Shown: piece after piece, positions 25,455 to 33,160 of the stretch
Numbering within the stretch: position 1 is the first letter of the stretch
How the letters are laid out: each line of letters opens with the position of its first letter
Assembly: GCF_000701345.1 (NCBI RefSeq)
Contig: NZ_JNIJ01000046.1
Location: 1-50,733, forward strand
DNA from: Bradyrhizobium sp. URHD0069
GTDB taxonomy: Bacteria > Pseudomonadota > Alphaproteobacteria > Rhizobiales > Xanthobacteraceae
Reading direction: 5' to 3'
DNA length: 50,733 bases
Notes under the pieces: generated by a model
Seen by the model: only the letters and a program-made list of their open reading frames with translations
What the model was told of the DNA's origin: nothing
Database searches by the model: none
Program-made: the position numbers and the translations under genes

Positions 25455-25647
25455 ATCGCTTGTCCCGCTGACGGTCGACAGCCGCGGAGTTGAGTTCGTT
25501 AAGAACGACACCGATCAGCTTACTTAATGTCACAAAATTGGACGCCCAGGACAGTTCGACGGTCCTGGAAACGGCAAATGGCTTAGCCGTCGCCTCGCCA
25601 ATACGGAAGTTGGGGCGCAAAGGCGCTCTTCTATCATATGTCAGCAT
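25447..25647 (-). CDS. Possible small protein overlapping the WecG start
   Basis: A 66-codon frame whose stop (TGA 25447-25449) overlaps the ATG of the WecG gene as ATGTCTGA, a layout typical of translational coupling. AGAGA lies just before its ATG. The sequence (MLTYDRRAPLRPNFRIGEA and later VTLSKLIGVVLNELN) is not recognised. It may be a genuine unknown, a leader peptide for the glycosyltransferase, or the decayed end of a larger gene. Weak support. Confidence 0.35.
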   Translation of the reverse strand: MLTYDRRAPLRPNFRIGEATAKPFAVSRTVELSWASNFVTLSKLIGVVLNELNSAAVDRQRDKRYV

Positions 25648-25811
25648 ATTCTCTCGGGATTCCAAATGTTACGGGTTCCGAACTGCAATATACGGTCCAG
25701 ATCCGCGTAGCGCCCCAGATTCGTGCGGTTCGAAAATGGATTGTATCGGTAATGGTTACCGTGCAGCGATTAACCAACGAAGAGGCCCCGAAGGGTCCGC
25801 GGATCCTCCGT

Positions 25812-27347
25812 TCAATTGGAGGCTGGCTGCACCCGAATGTGATTGCCGATCACCAGTCCGGTCAGGCACAACAGCAGCCCCAGCGCGGGTGGGGAGAACA
25901 AGGCCTCTTCCTGAAAGAAGCCATTGAACAGCACGACGATCACGCCAAACGATGCGAGACCCTGCGTAAGCATTCCGGAGGACGCATAGAGGCGCCACGC
26001 CTTCAGTGCCACCGCAAAATAAAAGCCGAGCGGTACCAAAGCTGCGATGCCCATCTGGTAGAGGAGGACGCCGATCGCACTTTCGACGGCGCCATCGATC
26101 GATCCGGCTTGCTGCGCGGCACTCCAGTCAATCGAGAAAAAGCCTTCCGACAAATTCCCACCAATTCCCAAACCGCGACCGAACGGCATCTGAAGGAAGC
26201 CGTTCCAGCCGCCCATGAAGCCGATAACGTGATAGTCGCCAATTTGCAGGCCGACGTAGATCGCAGCGGCCGCATAGGCGATCAAGGCCACTAGCCCCAA
26301 CAGCAGGGTCATCACGGCGCCAAGCAGCCGAGTCGAAACCCAGGCTAGGCAAACAAATATGATCAGAATGAGCGCGCCCTTGACGCTGCAGAGAATAATG
26401 AGAGGCAGCGCGGCCAGCGCCAGCAACGGACGCCCCACCGAAAATAGAAAAAGACCAAAAAAGGCTATTCCGTAGCCGAAACTGATCGGACTCATGTTCG
26501 GACCGAAGATGCGCAGGATCTTCGATAGCCCCAAATCTTCGAGTAGCGGGGTGTTCAAAAAGCTGAACCTGAATCGATCTATCAGGTCGACTGGTACATT
26601 TCCGGTGGCCCGCATCTGCGCTTCCCAAACGCCCGAACGGGTGGCCTTGATCTCATCGAAGCCCCAAAATGTATAGCCGTTAGTGACACCCAACCAGAAG
26701 TCTCGGAAAGCAAACTCCATATAGCCGCAGAGGATCAGGATGACGCCAACCGCCACCAGGAACGGTGTGACGCGAGCTTCATACGTCGCGGCCGTCAGAA
26801 ACGAAAGCTGAAACAAAAACAGCGGCAGCACGATATTGCGTAGATAGATCGATGCCGCGAGGCCATCTTGAATGAAGCCAATGGCGAAGTACAACATCAC
26901 CGTGGCAAGCGCGATGATGCCCCACAGCATGATCCGATTGATTTCAGCCGAGTGATTTCTTCGCCCCAGTCCGTAAAGTACCAGCGTCGCCAGCCACATT
27001 ACCGAGCAGACAAGGAAATTATAGCCTTTGATGAATTCCAGCTCAGACGGATTCGGGATGTTGGACGACAGGATCGAGATGAAGAGATTCTGAAAGAACA
27101 GGATGAAGATTGCGATCGAAGGCGCATACGCCGGAGCCACAAGAATGATCGCGCAGCCCACTAACGCCTCGACGCTGATGGCCAGTATCGGGCTGGCAAC
27201 GTGCAACAGCGGAGCGAATGCAATCGACGCGGCGGCAAGGCCAATCGCCGGAATCACGTCGCGGGCGGAGGCCGGCGGCCGCTCGGCTATGTCTAGCCGC
27301 ACCGGGTTTGGCAGTGCGGGGAATGCCGGGCGACGCATTCGTCGCAC
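25812..27347 (-). CDS. Polysaccharide polymerase, Wzy/O-antigen-ligase-like
   Basis: A 511-residue membrane protein with about 12 hydrophobic segments, a large periplasmic loop (about 205-265) between two membrane blocks and no soluble domain. This topology, plus the location between glycosyltransferase, flippase and co-polymerase genes, fits a Wzy-type polymerase that links repeat units at the outer face of the inner membrane. A conserved pattern MPFGRGLGIGGN in the late loop resembles the GxGxG turn of the O-antigen ligase family. No other function is suggested by motifs. Sequence similarity in this family is low, so the call rests mainly on topology and context. Confidence 0.75.
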   Translation of the reverse strand: MRRMRRPAFPALPNPVRLDIAERPPASARDVIPAIGLAAASIAFAPLLHVASPILAISVEALVGCAIILVAPAYAPSIAIFILFFQNLFISILSSNIPNPSELEFIKGYNFLVCSVMWLATLVLYGLGRRNHSAEINRIMLWGIIALATVMLYFAIGFIQDGLAASIYLRNIVLPLFLFQLSFLTAATYEARVTPFLVAVGVILILCGYMEFAFRDFWLGVTNGYTFWGFDEIKATRSGVWEAQMRATGNVPVDLIDRFRFSFLNTPLLEDLGLSKILRIFGPNMSPISFGYGIAFFGLFLFSVGRPLLALAALPLIILCSVKGALILIIFVCLAWVSTRLLGAVMTLLLGLVALIAYAAAAIYVGLQIGDYHVIGFMGGWNGFLQMPFGRGLGIGGNLSEGFFSIDWSAAQQAGSIDGAVESAIGVLLYQMGIAALVPLGFYFAVALKAWRLYASSGMLTQGLASFGVIVVLFNGFFQEEALFSPPALGLLLCLTGLVIGNHIRVQPASN

Positions 27348-27758
27348 CTTTCGTCGTCCAGTTCAATTGGATGGCGATAGCGCGGAATGTGTAAAGATTC
27401 GTTAACAATAACGGACGATTGCGCGGCCGCTCGCAAGGGGCATTGCCGACCGGCGGCAGTCGCCAATTTTCACGGCATCCGAAGCCGCTCAGATTCGTCG
27501 AGCAAGTCGGCGCGGCAGCTTGACGCCTACATCAGCACATCGCGCTCGAGACAGCGGCGCTCAACATGCCGGCACTCTCAAATCACCAAAACGTTTCAAT
27601 CTACGAATCCACGACAGAAATGCGCTGAAGCATCCAATGGCAATGCGTTAACACAAACAGCAATGCGTTAGTGTCTGAACAGGTCTTCCTCTGCTATAGG
27701 ATGATCGGTCCGGCTCGACCGGCGTTCTCAATTATTTCCGGTTTGTTTGGTTGCAAGT
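27348..27758. other. Divergent promoter region of the polysaccharide locus
   Basis: A 411-base gene-free stretch between the divergent polymerase and first GNAT gene. It contains CGTTAACAATAACGG near 27400, the 11-bp direct repeat at 27640/27660 and a related AATGCG at 27619. TGCTATAGGATG at about 27693 could be a -10 region for the rightward unit, but no good -35 is seen. Confidence 0.5.
27640..27670. promoter_or_regulatory. 11-bp direct repeat with 20-bp period
   Basis: GCAATGCGTTA occurs exactly at 27640-27650 and again at 27660-27670. The 20-base spacing places both copies on nearly the same face of the helix, as for a regulator bound as a tandem. It lies about 90 bases before the first GNAT gene. 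A related TTATGCATTAAC lies at about 35450 in the other promoter region of the locus. Confidence 0.45.
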
Positions 27759-28880
27759 ATGAATCAGAATAGAGAAGCGTTCGACGTCAGCATCGACAAC
27801 GCATTTGACTTCTTGTCTCAAGAATACGCCGAGCTGTTTGCTGGTTCGGCCGCAACCGCCTTCCAGCATCCGCTTTGGTTGGACAGCACCTATATCAAGC
27901 TCGCCCCCGCCGCCGCGGCGAAGCGACTGATTATCGTGGTCCGGTATCGGGCAACCGGCGCGCTGGCAATGGTGCTGCCCTTGCTGCGCGTACGGCGCGG
28001 TCCGATCTGGATGGTTGAATTTGCCGACCTCCGCGTCTCTGACTACCTCGCCCCGGTCTGCAGCGCAGAAGTGTTTTCCGAAGTGCTTGCGGATGCCAAG
28101 GCCTGTCTGGAGATTCAACGCCTCATCAAGCCATTCGACATGCTGCGGATGCCGAAGCTGCCGGACGGGAAGTTTGCTATCGAGAGCCTGCTGGCAGCGC
28201 CACCCCCGGTAGTCGCGCCATCGAGCGCTTACTCGGTTGCTCTGATAACTCCGTTCGAGCAATGGCGGGCGAGCGCGCTCGATCGTTCTACCCAAAAGGA
28301 CCTTGCCAGGAAGTGGCGGCAATTGGAGAAGAAGGGCGTGCTTTCCTTCTCACGCTGTGAAGATACCTCGGCCATCGCCGCGACCATGGGGATGATGAAG
28401 GAGTATCGCGGCCCCCGATTTCACGCGCGTGGAGACGGCGATCTGCTGCAGGGTCCCGAATATTTCGACTTTTATTCCGATATCGCGCTCCGTGGGGTTG
28501 GTTCCTTCGTCCGGCTCTATGCGCTCAGAATGGACGGCCGAGTGATCGCGGCGGTGCTGGGGCTGTACCACAAGGGAGCCTTCCTCACCGTCCTGAACGC
28601 GTTTGACGTTGCAGGGTACAAGAGCCAATCGCTCGGTCTGCTGATGTTTGAGCAGGTTGCAAAGGATTGCGTCGAGCGAGGCGACCAAATCCTGGATTTC
28701 ACCATCGGCGACGAGCCATATAAGAAACTGTTTGGAGCCAAGGCTTCGCCGATGTGGCTTCTCACTCAAACGGGCAGCGCGGCCGGCACCCTGGCTGACT
28801 TTGCACTGAAGCAGGCGCCCTGGGTCAAACAAGCCGCGAAAAAGATAGCCGATATCCGACTCTCGCCGGTGCGAGCTTGA
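27759..28880 (+). CDS. GNAT transferase, CelD/BcsL-like (Acetyltransf_6), copy 1
   Basis: A 373-residue cytoplasmic protein of the double-GNAT family called CelD or BcsL in cellulose loci. The N-terminal half starts FDFLSQEYAELF and TAFQHPLWLDS, typical of the family; the C-terminal GNAT fold carries DLARKWRQLEKKG, RLYALRMDGRVIAAVLGLYH and the closing LDFTIGDEPYKKLFGA motif at about 325-340. Such proteins are thought to acylate sugar precursors or lipid-linked intermediates in polysaccharide pathways. It opens the rightward arm of the locus. A start at TTG 27747 is possible but the ATG at 27759 is preferred. Confidence 0.85.
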   Translation: MNQNREAFDVSIDNAFDFLSQEYAELFAGSAATAFQHPLWLDSTYIKLAPAAAAKRLIIVVRYRATGALAMVLPLLRVRRGPIWMVEFADLRVSDYLAPVCSAEVFSEVLADAKACLEIQRLIKPFDMLRMPKLPDGKFAIESLLAAPPPVVAPSSAYSVALITPFEQWRASALDRSTQKDLARKWRQLEKKGVLSFSRCEDTSAIAATMGMMKEYRGPRFHARGDGDLLQGPEYFDFYSDIALRGVGSFVRLYALRMDGRVIAAVLGLYHKGAFLTVLNAFDVAGYKSQSLGLLMFEQVAKDCVERGDQILDFTIGDEPYKKLFGAKASPMWLLTQTGSAAGTLADFALKQAPWVKQAAKKIADIRLSPVRA

Positions 28881-28969
28881 ACACACGGGCTGTTCATCTC
28901 GTGTCTAGTCCTGCGGAGCGCGCAGAGTGTCAGCAGGAGTGCTGCTGGCCCCGCAACCGCCCGGCAAGA

Positions 28970-28987
28970 TTAACGGGAGTCCGTTAA
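28970..28987. promoter_or_regulatory. Short dyad between the two GNAT genes
   Basis: TTAACGG-GAGT-CCGTTAA, a perfect 7-bp inverted repeat, lies in the 245-base gap before the second GNAT gene. It may be a weak hairpin or an operator; the half site resembles the TTAAC motifs seen in other gaps of this locus. Confidence 0.35.
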
Positions 28988-29125
28988 GTACACGTCTTTC
29001 ACAACAGCATCGCTCTTAACCTAATGGGCAGGTTCATACGAACAAACGATGCTTATGGCGGCTCGATGCACTACAGATGGCGGGCTGCCCCCTTGCGATG
29101 CCTGCTGCACAAAAAGAGGCGAGTA

Positions 29126-30328
29126 ATGGAACGAGCCGATTTCAGCCGAAGCGAGCCCCTTTCCAAGGGTGTTCGCTGCCCGCGTACAGGCCTCCATCTT
29201 TTTCGCGTTTCTCTGCGCGATAATCCATTGACTAAGCAATGGAGGGATCTCGCATCTCGTGCCCTCATCCAGAATATTTTCTATGAAGAGGAGTATGCCA
29301 TATCAGCGGCTATACCCTTCGGTGATGGCGTCGAGCTTCTTGTTGTAACTGAAGATGCGTCACCAATGTCCCGGATGCTAGGACTATGGCCGGTCCGAGT
29401 GTCGCGGCACCGATGGGGCGTGCCGCTCCCGGTGTTAACCGGATGGACCCATCCCTTTGCCGCTTTGGGTGTGCCGCTTTTAGACCGTGATCACGCTGAA
29501 AGCGTGCTGAGTGTCCTGTTGAGGGCCGTCAATCTAATACCCGGATTGCCTGCGCGCACATTCATGCCAAACGTTCCGGAACAAGGGCCATTTCCTGAGC
29601 TTCTAAATGCGCTCAGAAGCAAGCATGACCTGCGATCATGTGCCTTTAATTTGCATGAGCGCGCAAAGCTTGATCCGCAAAGCCGCGAGAAATACTTCGA
29701 AAGCAATCTTTCATCGCGCACACGAAGCAAGTTACGACAAGAGATGCGCAGAATTGAGCGCGACGGACGCGTCGAGTTCGAAACTATTTCGGAAGCTGGC
29801 GCAATCGCCGATGCGATCGAAGATTACATTCAGCTTGAAGGGCGCGGCTGGAAAGCGCGTGTCGGGACGGCGGTTAGTTGCTCGCCGACAGAAACTGAAT
29901 TTCTACGTGGCGTTGCCAAGGCGTTATCAAATCAAGGGCGAATCAAAATACATCGTCTGAAGCTGGATGGCACGACGATCGCTTCATCCGTCACATACTT
30001 CTCTGCGTCAATGGCATGGTACTCCAAGATTTCATTTGACGAATCTCAAGCCAAGAATTCGCCTGGGTCTCAGCTCGTCATGTACGCTACGGAGGAATTG
30101 CTACAAGATCCGTCAGTGATGTGGGTCGATTCGTGCGCTCCTCCAGGACACCCGTTGATGAAGAAGTTCTGGAGTGAAAGTCTATCGATCTCGAACCGAA
30201 TTATTGATGGTTCGGGCGCCGATCCATTTTTCCGACCGGCTGTTGAACTTGAGCGGCTGAGATTGAAGACAGCCGATATTTGGACCGCTTATAAGGGCCT
30301 ACGTCGTGCACGCCTTAAAAATGCATGA
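29126..30328 (+). CDS. GNAT transferase, CelD-like (Acetyltransf_6), copy 2
   Basis: A 400-residue relative of copy 1, with little identity outside the fold. The core runs from SSRTRSKLRQEMRRIERDGRVEFETI (about 195-220) through LEGRGWKARVGTAV and IHRLKLDGTTIASSVTYF to VDSCAPPGHPLMKKFWSE, the position of the family's conserved acceptor motif. Probably modifies a sugar or lipid intermediate of the same polysaccharide. GAGGCGAG about seven bases before the ATG at 29126 favours that start over one at 29024. Codon choice is visibly less GC-biased than in the flanking genes (frequent ATA, TTA and CAA), a sign of recent acquisition. Confidence 0.82.
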   Translation: MERADFSRSEPLSKGVRCPRTGLHLFRVSLRDNPLTKQWRDLASRALIQNIFYEEEYAISAAIPFGDGVELLVVTEDASPMSRMLGLWPVRVSRHRWGVPLPVLTGWTHPFAALGVPLLDRDHAESVLSVLLRAVNLIPGLPARTFMPNVPEQGPFPELLNALRSKHDLRSCAFNLHERAKLDPQSREKYFESNLSSRTRSKLRQEMRRIERDGRVEFETISEAGAIADAIEDYIQLEGRGWKARVGTAVSCSPTETEFLRGVAKALSNQGRIKIHRLKLDGTTIASSVTYFSASMAWYSKISFDESQAKNSPGSQLVMYATEELLQDPSVMWVDSCAPPGHPLMKKFWSESLSISNRIIDGSGADPFFRPAVELERLRLKTADIWTAYKGLRRARLKNA

Positions 30329-30530
30329 GGATCATGGACCGAGCGGTTCGTTGATCCGACATGACTCCTTCACCAGAATGACGTCGGCCGCCGGCGACTT
30401 ATTGGAATTTGGCGTTGCGCGCACGTTCAATTTCTTGTCGCCAGAAATTTTTCAATTGTATGAACGTACGGATACAACTGCATTTCAGAATTCGAATTGG
30501 AAGCTCAAAAGCAAAGCCGAAGCACGCTAG
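30306..30530 (+). pseudogene. N-terminal remnant of a third CelD-like GNAT gene
   Basis: The 74-codon frame contains FNFLSPEIFQLYERTDTTAFQNSNW at residues 41-65, which lines up with FDFLSQEYAELFAGSAATAFQHPLW of copy 1 (27.8 kb). After Trp the match fades and a TAG stop follows directly before the flippase frame. The frame is less than a fifth of a full GNAT gene. It overlaps the end of copy 2 by 23 bases. I read it as the decayed 5' end of a third family member; a small stand-alone protein is possible but less likely. Confidence 0.6.
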
Positions 30531-30560
30531 ATGCTGCGCGTAATTGTGGCCCAGTTATCC

Positions 30561-31904
30561 ATGAGCCGGATGTCATCTCATCTTCACCGGATTCTCCGGA
30601 ATGAAGCGACGGTGGGCGCCGCATCGTCGGTCATGCTCACCGGCGCGGCCGCAATAACTTCATTTGGCATGCTCACCGCCCTGGCTCGCTCAATGTCTAC
30701 GGCGGATTTTGGGTTGCTTGCGGGCTGGATGAACGCCCTGCTGTTTTTATCAGTCGTTGCCGTGTTTGGTCAGGAAACGATATTTGTGCGGCACTGGAAC
30801 GAATTCGTGCAGCAACGGCAATTTGCTCGCGCCCGCGGACTTCTGCTCTTTGGCATTGGAGTGTCTACTCTGGGGGCGGCGCTCGTTGCGGTTGGCATTT
30901 ACGTAGCGTCGCCATGGTTCGCCGCGAGTCGAGAGTTGCTGGTCGCAGTGCTTCTTTTTCTTTTCGCTCAGACGCTATGCCTGTTTAGCTCGCAAACCGC
31001 CCGCATCACTGCCGGAATCGTATCAGGCGTTATTCACCGGGAAATCACCTGGCGTTGCATGGTTTTGTTGGGCGTCGCGTGGTTTGCGTACAATGAGGCA
31101 CCATTCACCCTGCTAACCTTCTTTTACCTGGCAACAGGCGGCTTACTGCTCGCGGTAATGCTACAAGTCAGATCAACAATCGTCTCACTGCCGCGGCAGG
31201 TTATCGTATCTAAGCCAGAAATCGATATGCCTTCCTGGCTAGCGAGGTCATCGCGAATGTGGATGGCTGCTCTTCTCGAAGCGTCAAGTCAGTACCTCGA
31301 CGTTGTCGTCGTCGCAGCAATTCTGTCATCGCTCGACGTTGCGAATTATTTCGTTTGCGTGAAGCTCGCAGCTCTCTTTCTGATGCTTAACGATGCATTC
31401 GCCCTCTATTCGTCGCGGCGGATATCATTCCTGTATCACCGCGGAGAGCTCCGCTCTTTGCAGTCGCTACTGAAGCAACTCTCGCTGCTTATTTTCGCCT
31501 TGGTCGTTCCCAGTCTTCTTTTTGTCGCGGTTGCCGGTGACCTGTTACTTGGCGTATTCGGCCCAACCTACCAAGCGCAGCATTCTATCCTCATCGTCCT
31601 TTGTATCGGGACGGCTACCGTGGCCCTCGGTGGTCCTGCTACTTACCTCCTCCTGCTCACCGGCCATGAGACGGCATACATTCGGACCTTGGCCTTATTT
31701 ACCGTCTTCCGATATGCGTTCATCGGATGTTCCGGTTTTCTGTTCGGATTGTTCGGTGTGGTTACCGCAAGTGCGGTAGCAATGATCCTTCTTACCTTCA
31801 CGCTGATTTTTCTTTGCCGGAAGCTAGTTAAGGTTGACCCATCGATATTAGCCTTCCTGGGAAGGGCTAAGACGGAGGATCGATTGGGCCTGCTGCGAAG
31901 CTGA
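30561..31904 (+). CDS. Polysaccharide flippase, Wzx-like (MATE/MOP superfamily)
   Basis: A 447-residue membrane protein with about 12 to 14 spans and no large soluble region, of the oligosaccharide flippase type. It would move undecaprenyl-linked repeat units to the periplasm for the polymerase. The first helix pair (AASSVMLTGAAAITSFGMLTALARSMSTADFGLLAGWM) has the pattern of the polysaccharide synthesis family. The frame is open from 30531, directly after a TAG; because LRVIVAQ there may be residue of the GNAT remnant, I take the ATG at 30561, with 30570 also possible. Less GC-biased codons, like copy 2. Confidence 0.85.
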   Translation: MSRMSSHLHRILRNEATVGAASSVMLTGAAAITSFGMLTALARSMSTADFGLLAGWMNALLFLSVVAVFGQETIFVRHWNEFVQQRQFARARGLLLFGIGVSTLGAALVAVGIYVASPWFAASRELLVAVLLFLFAQTLCLFSSQTARITAGIVSGVIHREITWRCMVLLGVAWFAYNEAPFTLLTFFYLATGGLLLAVMLQVRSTIVSLPRQVIVSKPEIDMPSWLARSSRMWMAALLEASSQYLDVVVVAAILSSLDVANYFVCVKLAALFLMLNDAFALYSSRRISFLYHRGELRSLQSLLKQLSLLIFALVVPSLLFVAVAGDLLLGVFGPTYQAQHSILIVLCIGTATVALGGPATYLLLLTGHETAYIRTLALFTVFRYAFIGCSGFLFGLFGVVTASAVAMILLTFTLIFLCRKLVKVDPSILAFLGRAKTEDRLGLLRS

Positions 31905-31947
31905 TGGTTCCCGTTTTTAGCTGCTCCGCCGTCGATCCGAACGGATT

Positions 31948-33108
31948 CTAGCGGCGGCCCAATAGGGCCTTCAATACCCCGGCGTCGGGCTTGCCGGTCT
32001 TGTCGTCGACCAAGCCGAATCCCTGCTCCAGTTCCCAGTGCGCCCAGCCCCAGCAATGCTGCTCGGCATAAGCCACGACTGACGAAAGCCAGCGTAACCG
32101 ACTGTCCGGAGGAGAGCTGGCTTTCAGCACGCCGAATTCATTGATGATGATTGGGCGGGCGAACCGCTGCTGCCACGCCGCGGCAGGTTCAAGCCATTTG
32201 TCGATTCGAGTTTTGTCACGCGATCCGGCAATAGCCCGGTCCAGCATCTCGAGTGCCGCCGTCCTGTTCTCATCCAACAATTGCTGCCGGATTTCTTGAA
32301 CCTTGGGATCGTCGGCGTGAATGGGGTATGGCAATCCCCTGATGCTGTGTAGCGGCTCCTTCGGATCCCAATGTCCTTGATGGGTGAAGGCCATGGGATC
32401 GTAAAAGTGAATCGCATAGACGACATTTAGATCGCTCAAGGGACGAAAGTCCGGCAACGAGTCGGCGCGTTGCCAGTTCACAGGACCGACGATAAGTGTG
32501 GTGCCTGGAAGCAACCGGCGGACAACTGCGGCAAGCTCTTCGACTTCCACCTGCCATCTGTCGGCACCAAGGTCGGGCTCATTGAGCAATTCGGCGAAGA
32601 TCCGATCTGCCGGATGCGATCGAATGACCTGAGCCAGATCGGTCCATGCATCCTTCATCTCCTGCATCGACGCGACCGGGTCTTGCCGGTGCAACCGATT
32701 GAATTGGTCTCCGGGATGCAGATCGACGGATATGTAATAGCCGAGGGATAAGAGTTCTGTCAGCGCGCGATCGATTGCGTGCAGCCGATCGTCTCGTTCT
32801 GCTTTCGCAGCGAACCGCGGCATAATGTGCTCCGCCGACACCGGCAGCCGAACATGGGTCATGCCGGCCTTTCGGAGCTGCCGAAGCAATCCCGCGCTTG
32901 GCGGGGTAGACTTTGAACCGTTGATCCAGCCATCGGCATTGAAGCCGCGAGACAGCGCGCCAATTCTATCCGGCGGGACAGTGTGCGTCAGCGAAGCACA
33001 AGCGTTCGCGGGAGCTGGCGGGAGAATGGAAATCGATATGGCGGTCGCGATTGCGAGCCGTTTCATCTTCCGCGCGTTGGCATTCGGCCGGGTGTCCATT
33101 GTCGGCAT
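31948..33108 (-). CDS. Secreted glycoside hydrolase family 5 (cellulase-like)
   Basis: A 386-residue endoglycanase-type enzyme with a signal peptide (KRLAIATAISISILPPAPANA). The GH5 TIM-barrel marks are VRLPVSAEHI, the acid/base Glu in ELLNEPDLG and the nucleophile Glu in RPIIINEFGVLKAS; AIHFYDPMAFTHQG supplies substrate contacts. It would cut beta-1,4-linked glucans or the locus's own polysaccharide, as cellulase-type hydrolases do in many exopolysaccharide clusters. Frame is open to 33234 and would overlap the kinase-like gene by 74 bases; ATG 33108 (or 33099, 33066) is more plausible. It lies downstream of the co-polymerase gene on the same strand, 52 bases apart. Confidence 0.87.
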   Translation of the reverse strand: MPTMDTRPNANARKMKRLAIATAISISILPPAPANACASLTHTVPPDRIGALSRGFNADGWINGSKSTPPSAGLLRQLRKAGMTHVRLPVSAEHIMPRFAAKAERDDRLHAIDRALTELLSLGYYISVDLHPGDQFNRLHRQDPVASMQEMKDAWTDLAQVIRSHPADRIFAELLNEPDLGADRWQVEVEELAAVVRRLLPGTTLIVGPVNWQRADSLPDFRPLSDLNVVYAIHFYDPMAFTHQGHWDPKEPLHSIRGLPYPIHADDPKVQEIRQQLLDENRTAALEMLDRAIAGSRDKTRIDKWLEPAAAWQQRFARPIIINEFGVLKASSPPDSRLRWLSSVVAYAEQHCWGWAHWELEQGFGLVDDKTGKPDAGVLKALLGRR

Positions 33109-33160
33109 ATCTCGAGCTAGCTCATGGCCACCATCGGGATTGCCGCTGCTAGGCCCGCGT

